A stretch of DNA of 56,580 nt, from assembly GCA_022821275.1 (NCBI GenBank), contig JAJEDY010000066.1:1-56580 (forward strand). The letters are read 5' to 3'. This DNA is from Candidatus Latescibacterota bacterium. GTDB taxonomy: Bacteria; Latescibacterota; UBA2968. Position 1 is the first letter of the stretch. Every line of letters begins with the position of its first letter. Positions 7,444-17,193 of this stretch are shown here, piece after piece. Below the pieces are notes generated by a model. It was not told where the DNA came from. It ran no database searches and saw only the letters and a list, made by a program, of their open reading frames with translations. The position numbers were made by a program, and so were the translations under genes.

Positions 7444-7506
7444 ATTTGTTGAGATAGTACTAAACTCTATTTATGCATCGGAAGCATTAATAAGGCATGA
7501 ACGGAG

Positions 7507-7625
7507 GAGCCCTGGAGAATGAAATTGATGATGAGGAATGAATCCTGAAATTTGCCCCAGGGCTCATTATATTAAAAATTTAGAGGAGGTTCTTTCAGGC
7601 TTCCCGAAAGAACCTCCAAATTTTA
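7507..7625 (+). terminator. Terminator hairpins after precursor 4
   Basis: GGAGGTTCTTTC (7585-7596) pairs perfectly with GAAAGAACCTCC (7606-7617) around a 9-base loop, flanked by AAAATTT and AAATTTT which extend the stem. Just before it, GAGCCCTGG (7507-7515) can pair with CCAGGGCTC (7557-7565). This corresponds to the hairpin after precursor 1, with the M16 cassette following in both places. Confidence 0.75.
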
Positions 7626-7697
7626 TACTGTGTAGTGCAAGAATGCATCCAGACATATAGACAAAGCAGCCATTTCCAACTTTGCTGAGTATCAAAC

Positions 7698-9161
7698 ATG
7701 ATAAAAACTTACGCACTCATCTCATTTCTTGCCTGCGCCTTGTCGGGTACCTGCTCGGCCTACCAACTTATTGGGACAGCAGCATTATCTGAAGAACTCA
7801 CCGCGCAGCACTACACTATCAATTCCAACCTAGACGCCGTTATCGTTGTAGATAGAACAATACCGACCTTTGAATATTATACCTTTTACGGTGCTGGCTG
7901 GACAGGTGAAGCGGAAGGTGAACAAGGGCGAATACACTTTTTAGAGCATATCATGTTTGATACTGGCAGCTACGAGCCAGGAAAACTCAATCAGATTATT
8001 GTCGATAATGGGGGCCAAAACTATGCCTTTACAACTATCCATTATATGTACTTGAGAATGCGATTTCCAAAGGATAAATTTGACCTCGCTATTGAGATAG
8101 ACCGCGACAGATATTACAATACGAAGATCAATGAAGAGGTCGTTGAAAATCAAAAGAAAATTGTACTGACGGAAAGAAGTCGTAATTCAGCAGACCCAAA
8201 CAGAAAATTTTCCAATCGCTTTTTTGGCTTAGTCCAGGGTAAAAATCAATCATCATACATTGGCACCGAGAATTTTATTAAACAACTCAAACCTGATGAT
8301 TTGAAAGATTACTATGAAAATTTCTTGCGCCGCCAAAAGAGATTGATCGTTGTGATTGGCGATGTGGATGTCAATCATGTCCTGACCAAACTGGACGAAG
8401 CCTATGACAGTGAGCAAATATCAGGTGAGTTATCGGGCGAATCACCTTCTCCGCAATTCCCCAATCCTGAAATACTCGGAAAAAATGTAAAAGATACTTC
8501 AAAAAATCTCAGAATTGCCAAATTCAGGAAAAGTTGGCAAACCCCCCATTTAGGCCATCGCGACTATGCAACCTTGCTCATTCTTGCTCGCATTATGACC
8601 AAAACTTCAAATTCTCTGCGATCTTCTGTGATTGATGCTAAGCTCGCCCGGATTTTCAGGGTGTCATTTCACCACTATAAAGGATTTAGTTTGCTGAGTT
8701 GCACGGCAGACCTGTCCCCCGACACTTCCATAGATGCCATTGAGGCCACTATCCAGACAGAATTAGAGAAGATCAGGGCGCACGGTGTCTCCGAGGATGA
8801 ATTTACTGCGGCTCAAAATTTGCATTTAAAGTCAATGTATTCCGACTTTTATAACCGCTCAGACATGGCTCTTGAGTTCGGGCGGGCATTTGCCCATGCC
8901 AACGATCCCTTGCTATATCCAAAATTAATAAAAGATCTCAAATCTGCCCGCAGAGATGACATCCCGCGCCTGGTAGATCAATACCTGACAAATGATAATT
9001 CGATAACGCTTTCCCTCACATTGCCAGCGCCGGAAAAACCAACTCAGAGGACCTCGTTATACTATGGGATTATGGTATTGGTTTTGGCAGGTCTTGTATT
9101 GCTGGTGAGATGGGCTATAAGAAGATTAAGCTCTCCCGAAAGGCTATCCTCAAATGAATAG
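7698..9161 (+). CDS. Secreted, membrane-anchored M16 metallopeptidase, active subunit (pair 2)
   Basis: A 487-aa paralogue of the enzyme at 2764-4263, with the same signal peptide (MIKTYALISF...), zinc motif H80-F-L-E83-H84, distal E159, and a C-terminal transmembrane helix (roughly 455-473) with a basic tail. The bases before the ATG (GAGTATCAAACATGATAAAAAC) match those before copy 1, so the cassette was duplicated with its control region. The two copies have diverged across the protein, which suggests different substrate preferences or simple drift. It overlaps the next gene by 8 bp. A periplasmic leader-removal or core-trimming role is inferred. Confidence 0.9.
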   Translation: MIKTYALISFLACALSGTCSAYQLIGTAALSEELTAQHYTINSNLDAVIVVDRTIPTFEYYTFYGAGWTGEAEGEQGRIHFLEHIMFDTGSYEPGKLNQIIVDNGGQNYAFTTIHYMYLRMRFPKDKFDLAIEIDRDRYYNTKINEEVVENQKKIVLTERSRNSADPNRKFSNRFFGLVQGKNQSSYIGTENFIKQLKPDDLKDYYENFLRRQKRLIVVIGDVDVNHVLTKLDEAYDSEQISGELSGESPSPQFPNPEILGKNVKDTSKNLRIAKFRKSWQTPHLGHRDYATLLILARIMTKTSNSLRSSVIDAKLARIFRVSFHHYKGFSLLSCTADLSPDTSIDAIEATIQTELEKIRAHGVSEDEFTAAQNLHLKSMYSDFYNRSDMALEFGRAFAHANDPLLYPKLIKDLKSARRDDIPRLVDQYLTNDNSITLSLTLPAPEKPTQRTSLYYGIMVLVLAGLVLLVRWAIRRLSSPERLSSNE

Positions 9162-10515
9162 ACTCCAGAGAGTAGTTTTAAGCCTTGTACTATATTCTTT
9201 TTATAATATCCTGCCCGCGGGTGCAGAGATTTCTAACCATCAAATTTTTTATCGCCAGGACAAACGCGCCCCATTAACAAGAATTGATATTGTCTTTCTC
9301 GGAGCGGGAAGCAACCAAGAACTTCCTGCTCAGATCGGAATTGCAAACACAGTCTCAAAGTTGATTTTAGAGTCCGCAAAAAATCAGGGGCACATAAATC
9401 AATTGGCAATATTGGGCACAGAGTTATACGTCTTTGCCAACACAACCTCCCTGACCATATCCATTTCTACCCTGTCTGAGAATTGCGCTGAGTCCATAAA
9501 AATAGTCCGCGATGTCATATATAATTTCGATTTTTCTGAATCCGACTTGGAGAAAGTAAAAAAACAGAGGGTTGCTGATTACCAGAATCATCTCAGGAGA
9601 AGACCCGATATTTTTATGAGAAATTTTGCACTTGCACAGACAAAAATAAAAAAAAGATACAAGCCCTTAAAAATGTTGAAGGGGCTTTCTGCAAAAGACA
9701 TCAGACAATATCATGAGCAACTTCAGAAAACAGAAGTGGTGTTCTTTAAGACGGTCTCAAACCGAGATTCCACTGAGGTCGCTAAACTGCTTCGTCCAAT
9801 TATAGAAGATCGGAAAAGTCGCCTGCTACAACGCGAGCAGGCAGACGGTTTTGTGCATTCATTCGTACCTCCAGTAATCGATCATCATTTTGGTCCTTCA
9901 GCTTTTATTTTTGATTCAAACAGCAAAAATGTTGGATGTTCCTGGCTGATTCCTTATGGGAGTATAAGTGGACCCAATTATATTCCCCCCATGATATCCA
10001 TGACGCTTGGACGATATGGTGCTCGAGGGTTGCTCTACAAATATTTTCGAGATAAGTTGGGATTGGTCTATAGTACTGGTATCGATTATCGATCGTCTGA
10101 ATATGTCAGGTTTCTCGAAATCTACGCCGATCCCCAACTCCATAACAGTGAAGAACTGATTATAAAAATGTCCAGGTTTATCCGAGAGCTTCGCGATAAC
10201 CCTCGCTTTTGGAAAGCAATAAAAGAATCGCGTGAAAGTCGCAATGTCGTCTATGCTCATGCTCATGAGCTGTTGACACCACAGCGAAGACTGGACAGTG
10301 AGGTATATCGAGCCATCTATAATCCTCCAACTCACAAAGGAGGTTCTAAATCGATTACCGATGCTGAGGTGCGAGCTTTTCTCGAAAGGTTCTTTGTCCC
10401 GGAGAATATGATCATGATCTTTGTCGGTCCGAAGGATCACATCATAGACATTCTGAATAAGCACTTGCCTGAAGTTGATATTCGCGTTCACGATGTCAAA
10501 GAATTGATTGAGTAG
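9154..10515 (+). CDS. M16 peptidase-like partner subunit lacking the zinc motif (pair 2)
   Basis: A 453-aa paralogue of 4235-5560. It has a signal peptide (MNRLQRVVLSLVLYSFYNI...), then AEISNHQIFYRQDKRAPLT as in copy 1. The zinc motif position reads GIANTVSKLILE, so it should be catalytically dead. The substrate-binding segment YFRDKLGLVYS is kept. The ATG lies inside the end of the active subunit gene (8-bp overlap), implying a coupled heterodimer. It is the last gene before a 254-bp spacer. Confidence 0.87.
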   Translation: MNRLQRVVLSLVLYSFYNILPAGAEISNHQIFYRQDKRAPLTRIDIVFLGAGSNQELPAQIGIANTVSKLILESAKNQGHINQLAILGTELYVFANTTSLTISISTLSENCAESIKIVRDVIYNFDFSESDLEKVKKQRVADYQNHLRRRPDIFMRNFALAQTKIKKRYKPLKMLKGLSAKDIRQYHEQLQKTEVVFFKTVSNRDSTEVAKLLRPIIEDRKSRLLQREQADGFVHSFVPPVIDHHFGPSAFIFDSNSKNVGCSWLIPYGSISGPNYIPPMISMTLGRYGARGLLYKYFRDKLGLVYSTGIDYRSSEYVRFLEIYADPQLHNSEELIIKMSRFIRELRDNPRFWKAIKESRESRNVVYAHAHELLTPQRRLDSEVYRAIYNPPTHKGGSKSITDAEVRAFLERFFVPENMIMIFVGPKDHIIDILNKHLPEVDIRVHDVKELIE

Positions 10516-10769
10516 ATAAAAACAACTACTGCCAGAAGCGGTGTGTACAACTGGTCGATTTACAACCAGTTCATATGAGCCTGCACTGGAGTGGTCCTAT
10601 CCAGTGATGCAAACCTGCGGGACAGAGGACGTAGCATAAGCACATAGATCAGAGGTAGGTAGGCGATAGATGGATGCAGAGGAAAGGCAAGCACGGATGA
10701 ATAGAGATGAGAACTCGTAGATCATAACCTGCAGCATACAGAGGCTGTCGCGATTTGGGAAAGAGATAG
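10516..10769. other. Non-coding spacer with small inverted repeats
   Basis: No gene is seen. It contains AACTGG...CCAGTT and ACTGGA...TCCAGT short inverted repeats near 10549-10610, without a following T run, and scattered CAGATGGATG-like words. It presumably holds the promoter for the next gene. Confidence 0.4.
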
Positions 10770-11171
10770 ATGTTCAATTTTCTGATGCAATTTACCAATT
10801 CTGGAAAAATCAGTGCCGCCACCGCCGAGGAACAGATGGCTTGTCTCGAAGCCGTTATCCTCACCCTTTGCAGTGACAGGCTCCTGACTTTTATGGAACA
10901 GTGGGAATTTCAGCAGCTTGTCAAAAGGATTCGCTGGCGTTTCAACGCAAAAGCAGAAATACCAGATATTCGGGAAAAGGCATGCGCTGCACTTCAAGAT
11001 GCAGAGAAACTGTCTGAGTATTTAGAAGGAATAAAAGAGAATATTTCGAGCGAAGAGGTTGGCAAAGCAATATTCAAAATTTGTTACGACATAAGCTATG
11101 ACAGTTGGTATCAAGAGATCACGATGGAACGAATGCGGGATGTCCTCTTGAGTTCTTCAAAGAGCAGTTAA
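10770..11171 (+). CDS. Hypothetical helical protein, perhaps TerB-like
   Basis: 133 aa, mostly helical by inspection, with no signal peptide. The segment EAVILTLCSDRLLTFMEQWEFQQLV vaguely recalls TerB-type helical proteins (acidic helix, small loop, E-rich helix), but the key acidic residues are not clear, so I do not assign the family. The first 20 residues (MFNFLMQFTNSGKISAATA) are repeated almost exactly in the truncated ORF at 17193, on the far side of the export operon. That links this gene to the locus and suggests a rearrangement. Confidence 0.65.
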   Translation: MFNFLMQFTNSGKISAATAEEQMACLEAVILTLCSDRLLTFMEQWEFQQLVKRIRWRFNAKAEIPDIREKACAALQDAEKLSEYLEGIKENISSEEVGKAIFKICYDISYDSWYQEITMERMRDVLLSSSKSS

Positions 11172-11425
11172 AGAATGAACGTAAAAAAACGGATGAAAAC
11201 CCGTAGATCAGAAAATGTAACATCTCCAGGTGCAGAGGCAGACGGGCGATAGGCAGGTGTGAAATAAAAGAAAAGGCAAGAGCAACTACAGCACAGGCGC
11301 AACACTGGATTACTGGCGTTGTGCTGCGCAGAACATCACTCCAGTGCGAGCTTCTACAACGTAGCGAGTGTGAACACAGATGGATAGAGACAAAAACCTT
11401 TAGAGCATAGAGCGAGGAACCGGCT
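11172..11425. other. Non-coding spacer
   Basis: No gene is seen. It includes an imperfect inverted repeat around GCGCAACAC...GTTGTGCTGCGC (about 11310-11335) and a half copy of the dispersed GAACACAGATGG repeat near 11380. GCGAGGAAC just upstream of 11426 is the next gene's ribosome binding site. Confidence 0.4.
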
Positions 11426-12028
11426 GTGGAAGCATTTATTATTATGATCACTCTCGTTATCGTAGTTCTGGTGCTTGGTGGCCGATGGGCAAAGAATTTC
11501 TTTGGTTGCTGCTGCCACGAGTGTGGATCCAAAATGCAACCGTTCGAAAAATTGTCCAATGGTGATAAGTCCGATATTCTGACTTACTTCAAGCGGTTTG
11601 AGGACCGCGAGCCAGACGTGGAGGGCATTTTCGTTTGTAACAATTGCCTGATTGTGTACGATGATTTTTCGGGTGAAAAGAGATCAATGGATGGCGACGA
11701 AAGATCTTTCTGCAAGGTGTGCAACTCTTCAGGTGTATGGTATATCGGCTCCGTAGTGTCTCCTAATGAATTGGCGAAATTCCAGGAACGAAATAAAAAC
11801 CTGATTGAACAAGTTGAGTGCCTGCGATGCCAAAGAAAACCGGCAGGGTTTTGGGACTGCATTCCATGTGACACAGAGATCAAGATAACGGCTTGCCGCC
11901 GTTGCTATTCCATTTATACCTGGATGCCTTTTGGCAGAAGTCGATACAGATTTCATGTCCTGCTTTCGGACAATGAAATAATCAAGGACTCACCCGACTC
12001 AAAGTGGGGTGTATTTGAAGCTGAGTAA
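11426..12028 (+). CDS. Membrane-anchored protein with several zinc-ribbon-like Cys pairs
   Basis: 200 aa from a GTG start with GAGG about 7 bases upstream. One N-terminal transmembrane helix (about 3-22) is followed by a soluble part rich in CxxC knuckles: CCCHEC, CNNC, CKVC, CLRC, CIPC, CRRC. These could form three zinc ribbons. No enzyme motif is visible. It lies 30 bp before the ABC transporter gene, in the same direction. A role in assembling or regulating the exporter is possible but unproven. Confidence 0.7.
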   Translation: MEAFIIMITLVIVVLVLGGRWAKNFFGCCCHECGSKMQPFEKLSNGDKSDILTYFKRFEDREPDVEGIFVCNNCLIVYDDFSGEKRSMDGDERSFCKVCNSSGVWYIGSVVSPNELAKFQERNKNLIEQVECLRCQRKPAGFWDCIPCDTEIKITACRRCYSIYTWMPFGRSRYRFHVLLSDNEIIKDSPDSKWGVFEAE

Positions 12029-12058
12029 AAGACTTTATCAAAGTGGGTAAAAACAAAG

Positions 12059-15025
12059 ATGAAACGAACCGATCTATACGCCTCTCTGAGACCTCATGCA
12101 GAGGAACTGCAGGTCAATCTCGGAGAGGTTTTGTTTTATGAAGGCGACAGGGGTGATTGCTTTTACTATGTCGTATCCGGGCAACTCAGGGTTTTAACAA
12201 GAGACCGCAATGATGAAATGCAAACCATAGGTTATCTCTTTCCCGGCGACCACTGTGGAGAAGGCGCGTTACTCACGGGCAAACCGCGCAGGGCAACCGT
12301 TCGAGCAGTTGAACCTTCAACTGTACTAAAAATTTCTCAAAGCGGCTTTCACGCCCTCGTATCAAAGCATCGCGAACTGACCCCTTACTTGCTCAATCAA
12401 GTGCGGGACATCGCCTATCGGAACTTCACAAAATTTCTGAAACTGGACACCGTAAACCTCCCTGAAGCCATGCAGCTTTTTTTTCAATGTCTGGAGCGAG
12501 AGGTTATTGCAGCAGGGGAAAAAGCAGTATATGAAGAAGCAAAAAGTCTCTATCTCATTGGGCGCGGGACCTTGCAATTGAGAGAGGCGGACCAACCCGC
12601 CAAAAGGTTAAAACCGGGCGACTTTTTTGGCGGCATAGATGATCAGCTCACTATTGAAACAGAAACAGAAGTCGTGCTCTACACCCTTTCGCACATCAAC
12701 CTCGCCAGAGTACTTGAAAGAGCACCCCAAATCATTCGAGTTTTCGAGGAGACTAATCAGAATGAACAAGAAGAACAGCGCGAGACATTGCCGCAAAATG
12801 ATCGGATTAAAACAATAGAGATCGAACCTGAAAATAGCATCTCTGATCAAAGCCCTCGAAAACTGCGAAACTACATCACATTTCCCTACATCAAACAGCA
12901 CGATGAGACCGATTGCGGCGCGGCCTGTCTCGGCATGATCTGTCAATATTATGGGCAATCCATCGGATTGAATCGCCTGCGCGACATGGCCAATGTATCA
13001 CGGGAAGGCACATCCCTATCCGCGCTTGCCGAAGCCGCTGAAAACTTGGGTTTTCTGACGCGCGGTGTGCGGATTGGATACAGTGAAATCGGAGAAAGAG
13101 ACCTGCCGCTTATCGCGCACTGGGAAGGCTATCACTTTGTCGTTCTGTATCGCATCAGTTCAAAATACGCTTGGATCGCAGACCCTGCACTTGGACGCAG
13201 AAAAATTTCTCGCAAAGAATTTGAAGACAAGTGGTCCAAACTCGTCTTAATACTCGAATATACCGACAAAGTATCGAGATACAGGGGAAGAAAATCATCA
13301 TTCAGGCGGTTTTTCCCACTCGCCCGTCCATATCTCGGCATCCTCATCGAAATCATGATGGCCTCCCTTTTGCTGAACCTCTTTGGCCTTGCCTCCCCTC
13401 TGTTCACCCAGATGATCCTCGATCAAGTCCTCGTTCATCAGGATACCAGCCTCCTCAATCTCATGCTTTTAGGCATGATCATTATCGCCTTATTTCGGAT
13501 CGCCACATCATCGCTGCGCAACTACCTGATAGGATATGTGGGTGCACGCATCAGTATCTCAATGTTATCGCACATCTACCATCATCTCCTCCGTTTGCCC
13601 ATGCGATTTTTCGCCCTCCGCAGAACCGGTGAAATCATGACGCGTTTTCGAGAGAGCCAATACTTGAGGAGCTTATTGACAGAAACGGCTATTTCAGCCG
13701 TCCTTGATGCGGTCATGATCTTTGTCTATTTGGGCCTCATGTTCTATTACCACACCACTTTGACACTTTGGGTTTTGGCATTCATACCGCTCAGCATTAT
13801 CATGACATTGATCTACACCCCCATCCTCAAGTCCATCAATCAGCGCTCTTTTCTCGCCCGCTCAGAATGGTCATCCGTACTCATTGATTCTCTGCGCGGC
13901 ATCGAAGTCATAAAAACCCTCGCAGTCGAAAAATCCACGCGATGGTTATGGGAAGAACGCTTAACCCAAGAAATCAAAATTGGTTTTACCGCGATTAAGA
14001 CAAATATGCTATTTGGGTCTTTTGGACAGTTGAACAATGTTTTGGGTAGCACCATCGTGCTCTGGTATGGTGCGAACCTGGTCATTCAAGGCGACTTATC
14101 AGTCGGTCAGCTAATCGCTTTCAATATGCTCAGTGGCAGGGTATTGGGACCGATTATGGGATTGATTAACCTGTGGCCGCAGATTCAACTGGCGAAATTG
14201 GGACTGGACCGCCTAAACGACATCTACGATATGCGAACCGAGTCATCGCGCAACCGCAACTATTCGGTTCAACTCACAGACGTAGAGGGACACGTCAAAT
14301 TTGACAATGTATTCTTTCGGTATGGATCGGGATCGACAGAGCCGTATGTCTTAAGCGATATAAATTTGGACATAAGACCCGGACAGAAAGTAGCCATAGT
14401 AGGCCGCAGTGGTGCGGGCAAAACAACACTGGTAAAACTCATACCCCGGTTATTTGATCCCACAGAGGGATGTGTCACCCTCGATGGTACAGACCTGCGC
14501 GAATTTGATCCCGGATGGTTGCGTCGCCAGGTGGGGATGGTTTTGCAAGAACCCGTCATGTTCAATGCCACCATCACCGAAAATATCGCCATCGGGGTCA
14601 AGGATGTCGATATGGACCGTTTGATGGAAGTTTCCAAACTCGCTTTTGCCCACGACTTTATCAAAGACCTGCCAATGGGATATGAAACCAAAATACGAGA
14701 ACAGGGCGTGGGACTCTCCGGTGGTCAGCGGCAACGCCTGTCCATTGCCAGAGCACTATATGGCGACCCCAAAATTATCATCTTTGACGAAGCCACAAAT
14801 GCCCTGGATACAGAATCAGAGCGGGCGATTCAGGAGGGATTGGACACCATGTTAGAAGGCAAGACCGCATTTATCATCGCCCACCGGGTGAGCACGGTAA
14901 AAGATGCGGATTTGATCCTTGTACTGGATGATGGGAACATTATTGAACAGGGCACGCACGATACACTCATCGCAGAACAAGGGCTGTATTACAATCTATC
15001 GGATCAGCAATTGCAGGTCGTGTAA
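12059..15025 (+). CDS. Peptidase-containing ABC exporter with cNMP-binding N-terminus
   Basis: A 988-aa exporter that should remove the double-glycine leader and pump the core across the inner membrane. Residues about 15-125 form a cyclic-nucleotide-binding-like domain, and about 140-230 look like a second, degenerate one. The C39 peptidase domain (about 275-400) has Q280, catalytic C286 in DCGAAC, H359 (YHF) and D375 (ADP). The transmembrane region spans roughly 415-715. The nucleotide-binding domain has Walker A GRSGAGKTT (about 780), signature LSGGQ (about 886), Walker B IIIFDEAT (about 906) and the H-loop AHR. The leaders at 2141-7443 match the C39 specificity. The N-terminal domains suggest ligand-gated export. 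It is the first gene of an exporter/HlyD/PpiC series. Confidence 0.95.
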   Translation: MKRTDLYASLRPHAEELQVNLGEVLFYEGDRGDCFYYVVSGQLRVLTRDRNDEMQTIGYLFPGDHCGEGALLTGKPRRATVRAVEPSTVLKISQSGFHALVSKHRELTPYLLNQVRDIAYRNFTKFLKLDTVNLPEAMQLFFQCLEREVIAAGEKAVYEEAKSLYLIGRGTLQLREADQPAKRLKPGDFFGGIDDQLTIETETEVVLYTLSHINLARVLERAPQIIRVFEETNQNEQEEQRETLPQNDRIKTIEIEPENSISDQSPRKLRNYITFPYIKQHDETDCGAACLGMICQYYGQSIGLNRLRDMANVSREGTSLSALAEAAENLGFLTRGVRIGYSEIGERDLPLIAHWEGYHFVVLYRISSKYAWIADPALGRRKISRKEFEDKWSKLVLILEYTDKVSRYRGRKSSFRRFFPLARPYLGILIEIMMASLLLNLFGLASPLFTQMILDQVLVHQDTSLLNLMLLGMIIIALFRIATSSLRNYLIGYVGARISISMLSHIYHHLLRLPMRFFALRRTGEIMTRFRESQYLRSLLTETAISAVLDAVMIFVYLGLMFYYHTTLTLWVLAFIPLSIIMTLIYTPILKSINQRSFLARSEWSSVLIDSLRGIEVIKTLAVEKSTRWLWEERLTQEIKIGFTAIKTNMLFGSFGQLNNVLGSTIVLWYGANLVIQGDLSVGQLIAFNMLSGRVLGPIMGLINLWPQIQLAKLGLDRLNDIYDMRTESSRNRNYSVQLTDVEGHVKFDNVFFRYGSGSTEPYVLSDINLDIRPGQKVAIVGRSGAGKTTLVKLIPRLFDPTEGCVTLDGTDLREFDPGWLRRQVGMVLQEPVMFNATITENIAIGVKDVDMDRLMEVSKLAFAHDFIKDLPMGYETKIREQGVGLSGGQRQRLSIARALYGDPKIIIFDEATNALDTESERAIQEGLDTMLEGKTAFIIAHRVSTVKDADLILVLDDGNIIEQGTHDTLIAEQGLYYNLSDQQLQVV

Positions 15026-15063
15026 CGCGAGCGCGCCAACACAATACAAAAAACGGAATTTCA

Positions 15064-16407
15064 ATGGCCGAAGCTCAAATTGAAAAATTGCCAGTGGCTT
15101 CACGCGAAGAACCGCTTGAAAACGAAACTGATCTATCTGAAAGCACCATCGAGTTTTTAGGGTCATTGCACCCCTTTTTTAGCCGGGCACTTATTTATGT
15201 TCTGCTGCTTTTTATTGCCATCTCCATAGCATGGGCCTGGTACGGTCAGGTCGATGTTGTCGCAACAGCCCCATTCCGTCTGGTCCCATTGGGAAAAGTT
15301 CAGAACATCCAGGCACCGCGTTCTGGTGAAATCCAGGAAATTGCTATCCATTCGGGAGACCATATTGCCGAAGGGCAAATCTTATTCAGACTTCGCTCGC
15401 AAGAAACCCTTAAAGAGTTTCGCGAACTGGAACAAGCGGAAATCGCATTTAAAAAAGCTGAATTTGATCTGCAACAAACCCTGCCACAAAAAAGAATTTT
15501 GGCAAAAGAGACCATCTCCGCGCTTGAACATCGCGTTCGCGTCATGCAAGCTGCAATGCAGACCTACCGGGAAGCACTTGGGAATCATACAGAAACTTCC
15601 CAGACTCCCGACATTGAGATCGAAATACACTCCGCAGAAGTAGAACTTATGAAACAGCGATATGAGCAAAACCAAAAATTGTACGAAAAGAAACTCATCA
15701 GCCTTGCGGCACTAAATGAAGCCAAAGTTCGCTATCTGAGCGCATTGGCAGAACTGCCCGCACGAATGGCAGAGATCAATCGCTATGAGGTCTCCCTGAA
15801 AGACTTAAAACGCCAAATTCTCGAAGAACGACTCGAACTCGAACGCACGCGAGCCAACTTCCAAAATGCTTATGACATTGCAGCAGCCAGACTCAAACAG
15901 GCGAGACAAGCGGTTAATCGCTCCGTTGACGCAGACATCGATTTAATTCTCGCCCCCGAATCGGGAATCGTCACACAAGTACTGGTCAATACACCTGGTC
16001 AGGTGGTCAATAAAGGCCAGACACTGGTAAATATCGCACCGGCCTCGACACCGATTGTAGCCGAAGCCCTGATCTTGAATAAAGATGTGGGGCTGCTGTC
16101 ATCTGGACAAAAAGTAAAACTCAAATTTGAAGCGTTTCCGTTTCAGGATTACGGCATCCAGCACGGCTATTTGAGACAGATTTCACCTGATGCAATGGGC
16201 GATGAGGGTTCGGGTACCGTATTTAGAGGAATCATTGATCTGGAGAACACGACTATTTTTGTACATGGCGAGGAAAAAGCATTTATGTTCGGCATGAAGG
16301 GCGCGGCAGAAATCATAACGGATCGCCAGTCCATTTTGATGCTCGCGCTCAATCCATTGCGGCAATTGCGCGACTTGGCCGCGCTTTCACCAGAGGCTCA
16401 GGAGTAG
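15064..16407 (+). CDS. HlyD-type membrane fusion protein
   Basis: A 447-aa periplasmic adaptor for the ABC exporter. It has a short cytoplasmic N-terminus, one transmembrane helix (about 40-58), a first half-lipoyl motif (NIQAPRSGEIQEIAI...GDHIAEGQ), a long coiled coil (about 115-290) rich in Glu, Lys and Arg, and the second half-lipoyl motif (APESGIVTQVLVNTPGQVVNKGQ). Beta-barrel-like sequence follows. No outer membrane partner (TolC family) is encoded nearby. It lies 38 bp after the exporter and abuts the next gene without a gap. Confidence 0.93.
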   Translation: MAEAQIEKLPVASREEPLENETDLSESTIEFLGSLHPFFSRALIYVLLLFIAISIAWAWYGQVDVVATAPFRLVPLGKVQNIQAPRSGEIQEIAIHSGDHIAEGQILFRLRSQETLKEFRELEQAEIAFKKAEFDLQQTLPQKRILAKETISALEHRVRVMQAAMQTYREALGNHTETSQTPDIEIEIHSAEVELMKQRYEQNQKLYEKKLISLAALNEAKVRYLSALAELPARMAEINRYEVSLKDLKRQILEERLELERTRANFQNAYDIAAARLKQARQAVNRSVDADIDLILAPESGIVTQVLVNTPGQVVNKGQTLVNIAPASTPIVAEALILNKDVGLLSSGQKVKLKFEAFPFQDYGIQHGYLRQISPDAMGDEGSGTVFRGIIDLENTTIFVHGEEKAFMFGMKGAAEIITDRQSILMLALNPLRQLRDLAALSPEAQE

Positions 16408-17193
16408 ATGGCAGATTTAATTGATCCCGTCATCATTCAAATAAACGAGACGCAAATTCGCTTGTCCCATATTGTGAAATCAATGCGGGCGGCTAACAAG
16501 GACAGCTTGCACGACCTCTTTACCCAACGCGGTCTGATCTTCCAAATTGCCCAACGAGAAAAAATTAAAATTTCCCGTGATGAACTGCAAAAGGGGATAG
16601 ACCAATGGCGGTATAAAAACAGATTGGAAAGTGTTGAGGATACGGAAAACTATTTATCACAACGCAATATCTCCTTTACTGACATGGTACGGGAAATTGA
16701 ATACCAGATACTCCAGGAGCGATTGAAAGCGCAAATCACCGTTGAAGCGGTTCAAACGCATTTTGCAAGCCAGAAACTGACGTCTGAACGTCTGGAAATA
16801 TGCTGGATTCTGGTCAATGAACGGGACATTGCCGAAGAAATCGCCATGCAAATCAGGGACGGAGGGCGAGATTTTTACACCCTCGCGCGTCAATATTCGC
16901 TCGATGAGAGCACGCGCCCTGCAAGTGGATATCTCGGTCGTCTTGGGCGGCGTGACTTACCCAATGACATTGCGCCCCTATTATTTGCCGCTGAGATAGA
17001 GACAGTCATTGGACCTATAAAGGTAGAAACAGGCTATGCGCTGTATTATATTCAACAGCACTGCCCCGCCGTACTCGATGAAGCCACAAAAGCGCGTTGT
17101 GTGCGGGAACTCTATCAACTTCGTTTAAGACGCGAAGCAAAACGAAACCACATATCTTACCCATTCTTGGATTCGATATGTACAGAGGAGTGA
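16408..17193 (+). CDS. PpiC/SurA-type peptidyl-prolyl isomerase of the export operon
   Basis: 261 aa with an N-terminal SurA-like helical part and a parvulin-like domain (about 125-225; ERLEICWILV...FYTLARQYSLDESTRPASGYLGRLGRRDLP...VIGPIKVETGYALYYI). No signal peptide is seen, so it may act on the cytoplasmic side or be exported with the complex. Pro-rich precursor cores such as CPDPCPTPP are plausible clients. The ATG directly follows the HlyD stop, and the TGA overlaps the next ATG. Exporter-HlyD-PpiC trios are known in bacteriocin-type secretion loci. Confidence 0.88.
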   Translation: MADLIDPVIIQINETQIRLSHIVKSMRAANKDSLHDLFTQRGLIFQIAQREKIKISRDELQKGIDQWRYKNRLESVEDTENYLSQRNISFTDMVREIEYQILQERLKAQITVEAVQTHFASQKLTSERLEICWILVNERDIAEEIAMQIRDGGRDFYTLARQYSLDESTRPASGYLGRLGRRDLPNDIAPLLFAAEIETVIGPIKVETGYALYYIQQHCPAVLDEATKARCVRELYQLRLRREAKRNHISYPFLDSICTEE

